A stretch of DNA of 64,000 nucleotides from Arenicola marina (taxonomy: Eukaryota > Annelida > Polychaeta > Arenicolidae), in the NCBI GenBank assembly GCA_964019135.1, contig OZ025248.1, positions 43,517,670 through 43,581,669 of the forward strand. The letters run 5' to 3'. The position numbers were made by a program, and so were the translations under genes. How positions within the stretch are numbered: position 1 is the first letter of the stretch; the number at the start of each line of letters is the position of its first letter. Under the pieces are notes generated by a model that saw only the letters and a list, made by a program, of their open reading frames with translations, searched no databases and was not told the origin of the DNA. Of the stretch, positions 45,401 through 46,275 are shown piece after piece.

Positions 45401-46164
45401 TGTGTAGGTACGTTTTTTTTTTTTTTTTTGGATTGTAGTATTGACGTTTATTTTATTTACTCACAGAAAACGCCACAACTGCAACAGTAGAAGAAGCAAT
45501 ATGATGCGGACTGTGCGACATCTTCACGTGTTCGTCACGTGTTCGTCACGTGTTCGGTGGTGGAGAGGCCGGCACCAGCCACGAGGGACGCCAGCCAATC
45601 GTTTGCGTCATTACGGCACGGAACCCTACAATTTGAAATTAAATCCAATGTATTTATTCGTTTGAGTTTCTGCACGGCGTATGGTGTTGTTATAAATATA
45701 TATATCAAGCGATATTCACAGGTCTCTTAATGTATTGCCTATTTAGGAATATGCTTTCGAACAGCGACTGGTGATGATAAAACAGGTTTCCCATGACGTT
45801 GTTTATATGCACTATCTGAGAACGACGGCTGTGTCCCATTTTGTTAGTACATGTATATATGTGATATAGAAATGACCTGCCATTGAGCACTTGAATCGCA
45901 CACAGCAATGATCGCTTCGTGTCTGTCCAGCTTGTTATGCCACGTGGTACGTAATGACGACGCACACAACGTCTCTTTGATTATAGCGCTTTTATACACT
46001 GCCTTCAACGTTAACCAGCGCTGGCACTGACGTCATATTCCCGTGATGACTTGTCGTTCTTTAAATGGTTGTCGTATTGGTGGCATGATATAGGTGTTAT
46101 GATGGGCCGCGCACTGAGCGAGGCAGGGGACATGAGCGCTCTGGTGGACATGTACCCGTTATGA
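198..46164 (+). CDS. Receptor-type protein tyrosine phosphatase, R3-like (5'-partial gene, overview)
   Basis: This entry spans the exons listed below. The product is a type I membrane receptor expected to dephosphorylate phosphotyrosine on cytoplasmic substrates. Seen in order: FN3 domains (exons 1; 2; 3+4; 5; 6+7; 8-10), a membrane-proximal domain (exons 11-14), a transmembrane helix (exon 15), a basic juxtamembrane stretch with small exons (16-19), one phosphatase domain (exons 20-27) and a tail with PIYEN (exons 27-28). FN3 exons have phase 1 borders, as usual for extracellular modules. A single phosphatase domain plus an FN3 ectodomain plus a C-terminal tyrosine tail is known for the R3 group. 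The signal peptide and first FN3 domains are outside the window. The catalytic loop lacks its arginine. The 3' end is uncertain: exon 28 has a donor at 38780, and the only terminal exon I can propose is at 46094-46164. Confidence 0.9.
464..975 (+). repeat. 35-bp minisatellite copied from the exon 1 donor, block 1
   Basis: The unit is about 35 bp and contains GCTGTCACGGGTAAGTAACA, that is, the exon 1 3' end plus its splice donor, followed by a G-rich stretch. About 14 degenerate copies run from the exon border to about 975. Many copies keep a consensus-like GTAAGT donor; reading on past the true donor meets TAA at once. Confidence 0.9.
1020..1440 (+). repeat. Degenerate 14-15 bp array (TTGACACTGGGGTG type), block 1
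   Basis: Tandem short units of TTGACACTGGGGTG with TTGACATTATGGTG variants, about 28 copies. The array ends in a unique segment starting CAATCTTGACACTGTGG at 1423, which recurs at 2171. Confidence 0.85.
1455..1928 (+). repeat. 35-bp exon 1 donor minisatellite, block 2
   Basis: The same 35-bp unit as at 464-975 resumes here for about 13 copies, most with an intact GGGTAAGTAACAGGGCTGG core. It is separated from block 1 by the 14-15 bp array. Confidence 0.88.
1929..2203 (+). repeat. Degenerate 14-15 bp array, block 2
   Basis: A second copy of the TTGACACTGGGGTG-type array, ending in the same unique segment (about 2160-2203) that closes block 1. Spacing of the closing segments is 748 bp, so the 35-bp and 15-bp arrays together form a compound super-repeat present twice. 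Confidence 0.82.
2204..2884 (+). other. Intron sequence, nothing recognised
   Basis: Part of the intron between exons 1 and 2. There are short open frames but no protein family, splice-bounded exon or repeat that I recognise. Confidence 0.6.
2885..3240 (+). repeat. 12-bp tandem array (CTCATGTTGGCC)
   Basis: About 29 copies of a 12-bp unit with few variants (GTTGACC, GTTGGGC). Because 12 is a multiple of 3, three frames stay open as periodic peptides (HVGP, LMLA and, on the - strand, NMRA); I treat these as by-products of the period. Confidence 0.93.
3241..4164 (+). other. AT-rich intron sequence, nothing recognised
   Basis: Lies between the 12-bp array and the MITE-like element in the intron between exons 1 and 2. 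I see no coding signal or repeat. Confidence 0.55.
4165..4545. mobile_element. MITE-like element with short terminal inverted repeats
   Basis: The left end reads GGGGCCGTAGTCATAG (4165-4180). The reverse complement of the right end (4531-4545) reads GGGGCCGTATTCACA, matching at 13 of 15 positions. The roughly 380-bp interior is noncoding and holds several TTAGCGCTAA-type palindromes (near 4187, 4209 and 4369). This fits a non-autonomous DNA transposon. The superfamily cannot be assigned because the target duplication is unclear: the right end runs straight into a minisatellite. Confidence 0.55.
4534..4942 (+). repeat. 37-bp minisatellite continuing from the MITE right end
   Basis: About 11 copies of a 37-bp unit that contains GATACGGCCCCAC, the same bases as the right terminal repeat of the preceding MITE-like element, plus GGTCCTCCTGGACCACG. 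Variants are few. Several frames are open on both strands because most copies are alike. Confidence 0.92.
5306..5575 (+). CDS. PTPR exon 2: FN3 domain
   Basis: Acceptor TCTTCCAG ends at 5305 and donor CGTAAGTG starts at 5576, phase 1 on both sides, so it joins exon 1 as V-P-M-P-A-D. It is a complete FN3 module: ALVVTIKC in the B strand, HFEVSTANL in the C strand, and the [11 protein letters not shown] motif in the E-F region. Confidence 0.82.
5740..5875 (+). repeat. G-rich short array
   Basis: Four degenerate copies of a unit of about 40-45 bp containing ACCGTGGTTAGGGAATGAGG with expanding G tracts, ending in a near-pure G run (about 5857-5873). Confidence 0.75.
5880..6582 (+). other. Intron sequence, nothing recognised
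   Basis: Remainder of the intron between exons 2 and 3. I see no exon, repeat family or RNA gene. Confidence 0.55.
6583..6746 (+). CDS. PTPR exon 3: FN3 domain, first half
   Basis: Acceptor AACAG ends at 6582 (phase 1) and donor TGTAAGTC starts at 6747 (phase 0). It reads [20 protein letters not shown], then W-K-A-P and QYVLLVND, which are the A to C strands of an FN3 domain. It is completed by exon 4. Confidence 0.82.
7024..7172 (+). repeat. Short triplicated segment in the exon 3-4 intron
   Basis: The segment GAGTGACGGTGACTACCATT and its flanks occur three times in about 150 bp. One flank (ATGCAAACAAACCAATATG) is also found at about 6836. Confidence 0.75.
7206..7395 (+). CDS. PTPR exon 4: FN3 domain, second half
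   Basis: Acceptor TTGTTGCAG ends at 7205 (phase 0) and donor AGTAAGCG starts at 7396 (phase 1). It contains [20 protein letters not shown], the E-F-G strand signature of FN3, and two sequons (NDT, NSS). Confidence 0.85.
7491..11420 (+). repeat. 58-bp minisatellite, about 68 copies
   Basis: The unit is 58 bp and includes GGTCAGTTATTGTCTAGATC and the perfect palindrome CTAGATCTAG. From about 7550 to 9350, two variants (GGGTGGG with CTATTG, and GGTTGGG with CTAGTG) largely alternate, giving a 116-bp higher-order period. The later part mixes further variants (GAATGGG, GCGTCATG, TTAGGTAATG). The array fills almost the whole intron between exons 4 and 5. Confidence 0.97.
11469..11765 (+). CDS. PTPR exon 5: complete FN3 domain
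   Basis: Acceptor TTCTACAG ends at 11468 and donor AGTAAGTG starts at 11766, phase 1 on both sides. It has [20 protein letters not shown] (B-C strands) and [20 protein letters not shown] (E-F strands). This is the cleanest FN3 module in the window, about 99 residues. Confidence 0.92.
12051..12067 (+). repeat. Poly(C) tract
   Basis: A pure C run in the intron between exons 5 and 6. Similar runs occur at about 19901-19915, 37139-37158, 39327, 44591 and 48464. Confidence 0.9.
12163..12330 (+). CDS. PTPR exon 6: FN3 domain, first half
   Basis: Acceptor TCTGTTTTAG ends at 12162 and donor TGGTGAGC starts at 12331, phase 1 on both sides. It reads [20 protein letters not shown] then W-D-L-P and [11 protein letters not shown], the first half of an FN3 domain. 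The last 18 exon bases are the start of the 52-bp array behind it. Confidence 0.82.
12313..12560 (+). repeat. 52-bp minisatellite copied from the exon 6 donor
   Basis: Five copies of a 52-bp unit begin at 12313, 12365, 12417, 12469 and 12521. Each starts GTGACGTCAC, runs through the exon 3' end and carries a donor (AACTGGTGAGTAAGG in later copies, AACTGGTGAGC in the true exon). Each also contains CTCTTGTCTCAG, which looks like an acceptor. The first copy overlaps the real exon. Confidence 0.95.
12687..12833 (+). CDS. PTPR exon 7: FN3 domain, second half
   Basis: Acceptor TGTGTAG ends at 12686 and donor AGTGAGTA starts at 12834, phase 1. It reads [20 protein letters not shown], the E to G strands, completing the domain begun in exon 6. 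Confidence 0.85.
12880..13065 (+). mobile_element. tRNA-derived SINE
   Basis: It has an A box TGGTGTAGTGG (12886-12896) and a perfect B box GGTTCGAATCC (12934-12944), followed by a body that includes CCTTGGCCCAGTTT (12976-12989). The same B box and body recur at 30134-30224, so this is a dispersed SINE family. The region between the boxes does not fold as a tRNA that I can defend. Confidence 0.7.
13180..13905 (+). repeat. Minisatellite with a period of 59-61 bp
   Basis: About 12 copies, each with GGGAGGGCTGACCCTGTATA and TTGATCCCTGTCCTGGATC. The period varies slightly, so frames stay open over long distances on the - strand; I do not regard these as coding. Confidence 0.93.
13929..14077 (+). 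CDS. PTPR exon 8: FN3 domain, first part
   Basis: Acceptor CTCCCCAG ends at 13928 (phase 1) and donor CAGGTAGGT starts at 14078 (phase 0). It reads [20 protein letters not shown] and TVTVTSVDQ, the A to C strands of the sixth FN3 domain. Confidence 0.82.
14105..14475 (+). repeat. About 36-bp degenerate array
   Basis: About 10 copies containing CATATCTCACGCCATGTCAT and GCACATTATGACGCC, with small deletions. It starts 28 bases after the exon 8 donor. Confidence 0.88.
14985..15019 (+). CDS. PTPR exon 9 (tentative, 35 bp): middle of FN3 domain 6
   Basis: Acceptor TTTTACAG ends at 14984 and donor CGGTAAGTC starts at 15020. The plausible reading is [11 protein letters not shown], which needs an incoming phase of 1, but exon 8 ends in phase 0. 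Either another tiny exon lies between, or the true border differs. Confidence 0.4.
15347..15388 (+). CDS. PTPR exon 9b (tentative, 42 bp): FN3 domain 6, E-F strands
   Basis: Bounded by CTCACAG and GAGTAAGT. One frame reads [13 protein letters not shown], which matches the L-x-P-G-x-x-Y pattern missing from the sixth FN3 domain between exons 9 and 10. Phase does not fit its neighbours cleanly, so this call rests on the peptide pattern and splice-like borders only. Confidence 0.35.
   Translation, partial: QFKTYFLGKNIAV
15563..15885 (+). repeat. 33-bp minisatellite
   Basis: About 10 nearly identical copies containing CACCTTGTACACGGTATGTC and TCATGACATGTA. The 33-bp period keeps frames open in both directions. 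Confidence 0.95.
15965..16034 (+). CDS. PTPR exon 10: end of FN3 domain 6
   Basis: Acceptor TATATGCAG ends at 15964 (phase 0) and donor CAGTAAGTT starts at 16035 (phase 1). It reads [15 protein letters not shown] then IPVSTGAC, the F-G strands of FN3. The outgoing phase fits exon 11, which supports this frame. Confidence 0.75.
16125..16735 (+). repeat. About 48-bp degenerate array
   Basis: About 12-13 copies containing ATGAAGCTATGTATGACATG and TTACAGCTGTCTACAAGTA. Copies differ by substitutions and 1-3 base indels. Confidence 0.92.
17011..17169 (+). CDS. PTPR exon 11: membrane-proximal domain, start
   Basis: Acceptor TCAACACAG ends at 17010 and donor CAGTAAGT starts at 17170, phase 1 on both sides. 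It reads [20 protein letters not shown] and later [11 protein letters not shown] and [10 protein letters not shown], resembling the pre-transmembrane domain of R3 receptor phosphatases rather than a plain FN3. Confidence 0.78.
17755..17945 (+). repeat. 39-bp array
   Basis: About five copies with GGATGGTTCCTTGTTAAACA and TAGCCCTTGTAGCAATGAA, ending 49 bases before exon 12. Confidence 0.9.
17994..18140 (+). CDS. PTPR exon 12: membrane-proximal domain, middle
   Basis: Acceptor CCCCCAG ends at 17993 (phase 1). The reading is [20 protein letters not shown] then [20 protein letters not shown]. The donor AAGGTCACT (from 18141) is weak but gives phase 1, which fits exon 13. Without splicing here the frame would run on into a proline-rich stretch ending at 18217. 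Confidence 0.65.
18411..18537 (+). CDS. PTPR exon 13: membrane-proximal domain with cysteines
   Basis: Acceptor GCTGTTGTAG ends at 18410 and donor AAGTGAGTG starts at 18538 (phase 2). It reads [20 protein letters not shown] then PLAKGSQY. R3 phosphatases have a VG...C...CNGPL...Y stretch at this position, which this matches. Confidence 0.75.
19079..19149 (+). CDS. PTPR exon 14: last extracellular segment
   Basis: Acceptor TTTTCACAG ends at 19078 (phase 2) and donor AGGTGCGT starts at 19150 (phase 1). Joined to exon 13 it reads [12 protein letters not shown], and it ends [10 protein letters not shown]. That is the expected Y-x-(V/I)-K-x-x-A and Y-S-x-P-I pattern just before the membrane. A longer open frame from 18921 covers this exon but has no fitting acceptor. 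Confidence 0.72.
19150..19952 (+). other. Intron 14, AT repeats and poly(C)
   Basis: It contains TA-rich runs (about 19208-19223 and 19334-19370) and two poly(C) tracts (about 19772-19784 and 19901-19915). Nothing else is recognised. Confidence 0.6.
19953..20052 (+). CDS. PTPR exon 15: transmembrane helix
   Basis: Acceptor GCGGTCAG ends at 19952 (phase 1) and donor TGGTCAGT starts at 20053 (phase 2). It reads [15 protein letters not shown], continues as about 20 hydrophobic residues, then the stop-transfer sequence YLKRNNKW. This places everything downstream in the cytoplasm. Confidence 0.88.
20053..20978 (+). other. Intron 15, nothing recognised
   Basis: I see no exon, array or mobile element here beyond short open frames. 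Confidence 0.5.
20979..21071 (+). CDS. PTPR exon 16: cytoplasmic juxtamembrane
   Basis: Acceptor TTCTGCAG ends at 20978 and donor GAGGTAACA starts at 21072, phase 2 on both sides. It reads [20 protein letters not shown] then [11 protein letters not shown], polar and low-complexity as expected of a juxtamembrane linker. Confidence 0.8.
21072..21837 (+). other. Intron 16 before the SINE, nothing recognised
   Basis: No coding or repeat signal seen. Confidence 0.5.
21838..22124 (-). mobile_element. tRNA-derived SINE with 12-bp target duplication
   Basis: The element is on the - strand. Its head, near 22110, reads GACAGCTCAGTAGGCTAGAG (an A-box region), with a degenerate B box GGTGGTTGGAGCCC further in. 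Its tail toward 21850 is an AACC-type simple repeat. The flanks AAGGCGATATGG at 21838-21849 and 22113-22124 are identical, as expected for a retroposed target-site duplication. Confidence 0.75.
22370..23545 (+). repeat. Degenerate 31-33 bp minisatellite
   Basis: About 35 copies containing CCTCATTATGTGAAGCTTTG and TGGCCTGG/CCCTGGCC spacers of varying length. Copies differ widely in the spacer, so the period is irregular. Confidence 0.93.
23831..23866 (+). CDS. PTPR exon 17 (36 bp): juxtamembrane
   Basis: Acceptor GTTTGCAG ends at 23830 and donor AAGTAAAT starts at 23867, phase 2 on both sides. It reads [12 protein letters not shown], charged and possibly helical. Confidence 0.72.
24576..24635 (+). 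CDS. PTPR exon 18 (60 bp): juxtamembrane
   Basis: Acceptor CTTTGCAG ends at 24575 and donor AGGTAGTA starts at 24636, phase 2 on both sides. It reads [20 protein letters not shown] once the split codons are joined. Confidence 0.75.
24705..24965 (+). repeat. 59-bp minisatellite
   Basis: About 4.5 copies with TGATACTGTCCTATATAAAA and CCGGGCACTGGTGGAC. It starts about 70 bases after exon 18. Confidence 0.93.
25168..27331. mobile_element. Unclassified repeat of about 2.1 kb, copy A
   Basis: It is noncoding, rich in GACGTCAC and GTCAAAAAT motifs, and collinear with copy B at about 32780-35060. Shared blocks include GGGACTTCCCATGTTAAAGC (25888 and 33320 regions), GGTATATAGTC...CGTTTAACATGG, TTTCGTCAAGCCATA and CATGACGTCA clusters. 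ACTGACAGAAG at 25168 is matched in inverted orientation by CTTCTGTCAGT at 27321-27331. Near-identical direct repeats (TTATTAGTGTGTGTTGCC) lie just outside, at about 25137 and 27360. I infer a decayed non-autonomous transposon; the family is unknown. Confidence 0.55.
25255..25269 (+). CDS. PTPR exon 19: 15-bp microexon
   Basis: Fifteen bases between CTGACTCTAG and GTATGG, phase 2 on both sides, adding R-T-N-G-S ahead of the exon 20 arginine. The acceptor has a good pyrimidine tract. It could be skipped without a frame change. Confidence 0.5.
27480..27565 (+). repeat. G-rich partial duplication
   Basis: Two similar G-rich segments (GGACCAGCGCTGTGTGTGCA and GGGCCAGCGCTGTGTCTATC) separated by G runs. 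Confidence 0.6.
27656..27743 (+). CDS. PTPR exon 20: start of phosphatase region
   Basis: Acceptor CGTTGCAG ends at 27655 (phase 2) and donor AAGGTGACA starts at 27744 (phase 0). It reads [20 protein letters not shown] then [10 protein letters not shown], the conserved segment leading into a receptor-type phosphatase domain. Confidence 0.9.
27905..28300 (+). repeat. About 35-bp minisatellite (GGTTAACCCCGG)
   Basis: About 11 copies with GGTGGTCCATGTTAACCCCG and GGGTAGGTTAACCCC, degenerating into short GGTTAAACCCGG repeats at the right end. Confidence 0.93.
28430..29470 (+). repeat. 60-bp minisatellite in intron 20
   Basis: About 17 copies, with subtypes TTTACAGCATGTTGTGTGTG and TTTACAGGTTGTATGTGGCG, each followed by CCCACCACACTCGGTCG. 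One frame stays open from 28340 through the array, across the intron 3' end and into exon 21. Confidence 0.95.
29531..29621 (+). CDS. PTPR exon 21: phosphatase domain, KNR loop
   Basis: Acceptor CTGTTACAG ends at 29530 (phase 0) and donor ATGTAAGCC starts at 29622 (phase 1). It reads [19 protein letters not shown], the conserved segment before the phosphotyrosine-recognition loop. Confidence 0.93.
29818..29894 (+). CDS. PTPR exon 22: phosphotyrosine loop
   Basis: Acceptor GCCGCTAG ends at 29817 (phase 1) and donor CCGGTAAAT starts at 29895 (phase 0). Joined to exon 21 it reads [13 protein letters not shown] and then [10 protein letters not shown], both phosphatase hallmarks. Confidence 0.93.
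30085..30290 (+). mobile_element. tRNA-derived SINE, second copy of the 12.9-kb family
   Basis: It has a perfect B box GGTTCGAATCC (30134-30144) preceded by a degenerate A-box region (TATGGTTAGCCC). The downstream body CCTTGGCCCAGTTT (30211-30224) is shared with the copy at 12880-13065. It sits just upstream of exon 23. Confidence 0.65.
30332..30466 (+). CDS. PTPR exon 23: phosphatase domain core
   Basis: Acceptor TTGGCGCAG ends at 30331 and donor CGGGTAGGT starts at 30467, phase 0 on both sides. It reads [18 protein letters not shown], then [20 protein letters not shown], strong matches to the IASQGP and DFWRMIWE motifs. Confidence 0.95.
30574..30710. repeat. Tandem array of about 21-bp palindromes
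   Basis: About seven units in a row, each a near-perfect inverted repeat of the form GAGAAAC-NNN-GTTTCTC (for example CGAGAAACTTAGTTTCTCG and AGAAACCCGGTTTCTT). Loop bases vary while arms are kept. The function is unknown. Confidence 0.85.
30711..31874 (+). other. Intron 23, nothing recognised
   Basis: Single-copy-looking sequence between the palindrome array and the exon 24 acceptor array. I see no exon that would fit between exons 23 and 24, which already join in frame. Confidence 0.5.
31875..32300 (+). repeat. 69-bp array of exon 24 acceptor copies
   Basis: Six tandem copies precede the real exon. GTATTCCAG occurs at 31881, 31950, 32019, 32088, 32154 and 32222, and the true one at 32292. 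Each copy has the acceptor plus about 45 bases of exon 24 coding sequence ([15 protein letters not shown]), then ATCACATGACACT. In the 69-bp copies the exon frame meets TGA right after the copied part. Confidence 0.97.
32301..32423 (+). CDS. PTPR exon 24: phosphatase domain, KYWP motif
   Basis: Acceptor TATTCCAG ends at 32300 and donor CTGGTGAGT starts at 32424, phase 0 on both sides. It reads [20 protein letters not shown] and ends [10 protein letters not shown]. It is the only copy in the array that continues past the repeated part into a donor, so it is the functional exon. Confidence 0.93.
32780..35060. mobile_element. Unclassified repeat of about 2.2 kb, copy B
   Basis: Collinear with copy A (25168-27331) in the same orientation. 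Shared landmarks in order: CTCCGTTAATATT, CACTTTTTGA, GACGTCACGATGACGTCACT, CGGTTCCAG, CTATGGGACTTCCCATGTTA, TTTGAAATTTG, GGTATATAGTC, TTTCGTCAAGCCATA, and TGCCGTGTGTAACTTTT. Its ends are not resolved. It lies in the intron between exons 24 and 25. Confidence 0.6.
35285..36065 (+). repeat. 36-bp minisatellite, about 21 copies
   Basis: The unit contains TGCCTTGGTCCAGATGGGAG and GTCCCCCGTGCTGGCC. Because the period is a multiple of 3, five or more frames are open, the longest 356 codons on the - strand. Codon content follows the repeat, so I do not call a protein. Confidence 0.96.
36085..36315 (+). repeat. 27-bp minisatellite
   Basis: About nine copies with CCTCCTGGTGACCTCAGAAT and AGGGCG-type ends, adjoining the 36-bp array. 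Confidence 0.92.
36432..36583 (+). CDS. PTPR exon 25: WPD loop and start of catalytic loop
   Basis: Acceptor TCCCGTAG ends at 36431 (phase 0) and donor CAGGTAATG starts at 36584 (phase 2). It reads [14 protein letters not shown], so the general-acid aspartate of the WPD loop is present, and ends PLLIHC plus a split serine codon. The nucleophilic cysteine is therefore intact. Confidence 0.95.
36584..37163 (+). other. Intron 25, nothing recognised; poly(C) acceptor tract
   Basis: Mostly AT-rich and unremarkable. Its 3' end is an interrupted C run (about 37139-37158) serving as the pyrimidine tract of exon 26. Confidence 0.6.
37164..37299 (+). CDS. PTPR exon 26: catalytic loop with arginine replaced by proline
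   Basis: Acceptor CCCTGCAG ends at 37163 (phase 2) and donor GAGGTGAGC starts at 37300 (phase 0). With exon 25 it reads [20 protein letters not shown]. The family signature is HCxxGxGR(S/T)G, and the arginine that binds phosphate is here a proline (CCC codon at 37177-37179). The rest of the exon ([19 protein letters not shown]) is typical, with the Q-loop glutamine in MVQ. If real, the change should abolish or greatly lower catalysis; a sequence error or allele is possible. Confidence 0.93.
37715..37853 (+). CDS. PTPR exon 27: end of phosphatase domain
   Basis: Acceptor GTACGCAG ends at 37714 (phase 0) and donor ACGGTAAGC starts at 37854 (phase 1). It reads [17 protein letters not shown], the last helix of the domain, then a tail with L-Y-A-N-T and G-G-P-I-Y. 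No second phosphatase domain follows. Confidence 0.93.
37840..38055 (+). repeat. 64-69 bp array of exon 27 donor copies
   Basis: The exon end CGGCCCCATCTACGGTAAG at 37840 is repeated at 37904 and 37973, with a diverged fourth copy near 38040. Each copy is preceded by an acceptor-like CTCTGTAAACAG and followed by C-rich sequence. Each intronic copy therefore outlines a 14-base pseudo-exon between AG and GT. Confidence 0.92.
38702..38779 (+). CDS. PTPR exon 28: cytoplasmic tail, completes PIYEN
   Basis: Acceptor GCTCAACAG ends at 38701 and donor GTGGTAAGG has its GT at 38780, phase 1 on both sides. Joined to exon 27 it reads [19 protein letters not shown], then [13 protein letters not shown]3 receptor phosphatases carry such a tail tyrosine motif, known as a Src-family kinase and adaptor site, which supports both the exon and the classification. 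Confidence 0.68.
39040..39699 (+). other. Intron sequence, nothing recognised
   Basis: AT-rich with a poly(C) run near 39327. No exon or repeat recognised. Confidence 0.5.
39988..41805 (+). CDS. LINE ORF, endonuclease and N-terminal reverse transcriptase
   Basis: 605 codons. Endonuclease motifs in order: [60 protein letters not shown]. Reverse transcriptase then starts: [13 protein letters not shown] and [19 protein letters not shown]. The frame stops at TAG (41803-41805) where family members continue, so this is a nonsense change inside the enzyme rather than a natural end. The start at 39988 is TTG or CTG-like in context; the true initiator is unknown. Confidence 0.85.
   Translation: MLNMLKSNGSRDTDDNSEVDFIKLFPYYTEDQFLRTLHDRQVEFSVLSINVASISSKFDELKVLTDTLTSNEIEMSAICLQESWLSEESDLSLYALENYTIISSGKYCSARGGLIIYLNNNFKHKTVAAPVRSNIWEGQFLEITGRHSMEKKIILGNIYRPPCDVNDNYIRFTEEMSTTLHHFGKKPSEVVIAGDYNIHLLKINEKPIFSEYFDTVLSRSYFPRITLPTRLSKYRGTLIDNFLCKLTPNTLNTTAGIIIKGLSDHLPYFISFNVNIRLSNKAPTHVQVQKRDQTSLQNFKAHLAKADIYSKLNGEIHANPNINYKILEDILIKAKSHFLLSKSVKFNKYKHKKSVWVTRGIIKSISFRDKLYRKLKATPQDSIQYGTLKTNLKTYNTILQKMIVEAKKEHYLKRFDKCKNDMKGTWKEIKCLPNKKQNTKDFPDYFNIEGKPIGNKQLIADHFNSFFANIGTTMCGNLDCTNTMAYESYLKPLPTLNKLCFTEVNKTMILGAINELKSKSSSGHDGISVKLLKVIKEELCDSVTLILNQCLATGIFPDQLKMAKVILIFKKEDNTNIDNYRPISLLPAISKIFEKIIFQFLYDHF
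41806..42388 (+). pseudogene. LINE reverse transcriptase core, shifted frame
   Basis: It continues the reverse transcriptase in another frame after a run of eight A (41844-41851). Motifs: [51 protein letters not shown] and the catalytic YADD. A second A-run shift near 42351-42356 moves the frame again. Both shifts are single extra bases in homopolymers. Confidence 0.82.
42357..43091 (+). pseudogene. LINE C-terminal region
   Basis: Third frame of the same element: YMVF-type junction, then [59 protein letters not shown], ending with a cysteine-containing C-terminus ([14 protein letters not shown]) and stop at 43089-43091. The 3' untranslated region has T/G-rich runs (43206-43277). Confidence 0.8.
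43555..43760 (+). repeat. Degenerate 35-bp-scale repeats (TAGTCACTATGGTAATCAT)
   Basis: Six or so loose copies of TAGTCACTATGGTAATCATC with indels. Confidence 0.7.
43761..46093 (+). other. AT-rich intron or intergenic sequence
   Basis: It contains a 12-A/T-rich duplication (TATGTTTAAATTCTATGGCA at about 45010 and 45111), poly(C) near 44591, a poly(T) run near 45413-45429 and a CACGTGTTCGT triplication near 45525-45555. No exon recognised. Confidence 0.5.
46094..46164 (+). CDS. PTPR candidate terminal exon
   Basis: After GATATAG at 46093 the frame with incoming phase 1 (as exon 28 leaves) reads [20 protein letters not shown] then Y-P-L and stop TGA (46162-46164). Evidence is only the fitting phase, GC-rich codons and the fact that the segment is tandemly repeated like other exons in this gene. 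The acceptor lacks a strong pyrimidine tract. Confidence 0.35.
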
Positions 46165-46275
46165 TGGGCCGCGCACTGAGCGAGGCAGGGGGTGTGAGCG
46201 CTCTGGTGGACATGTACCCGTTATGATGGGCCGCGCACTGAGCGAGGCAGGGGGTGTGAGCGCTCTGATGGACCT
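46096..46275 (+). repeat. 62-bp array, three copies
   Basis: GTTATGATGGGCCGCGCACT starts at 46096, 46158 and 46220. The first copy coincides with the candidate last exon and its stop codon; the third trails off near 46275. Confidence 0.93.
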
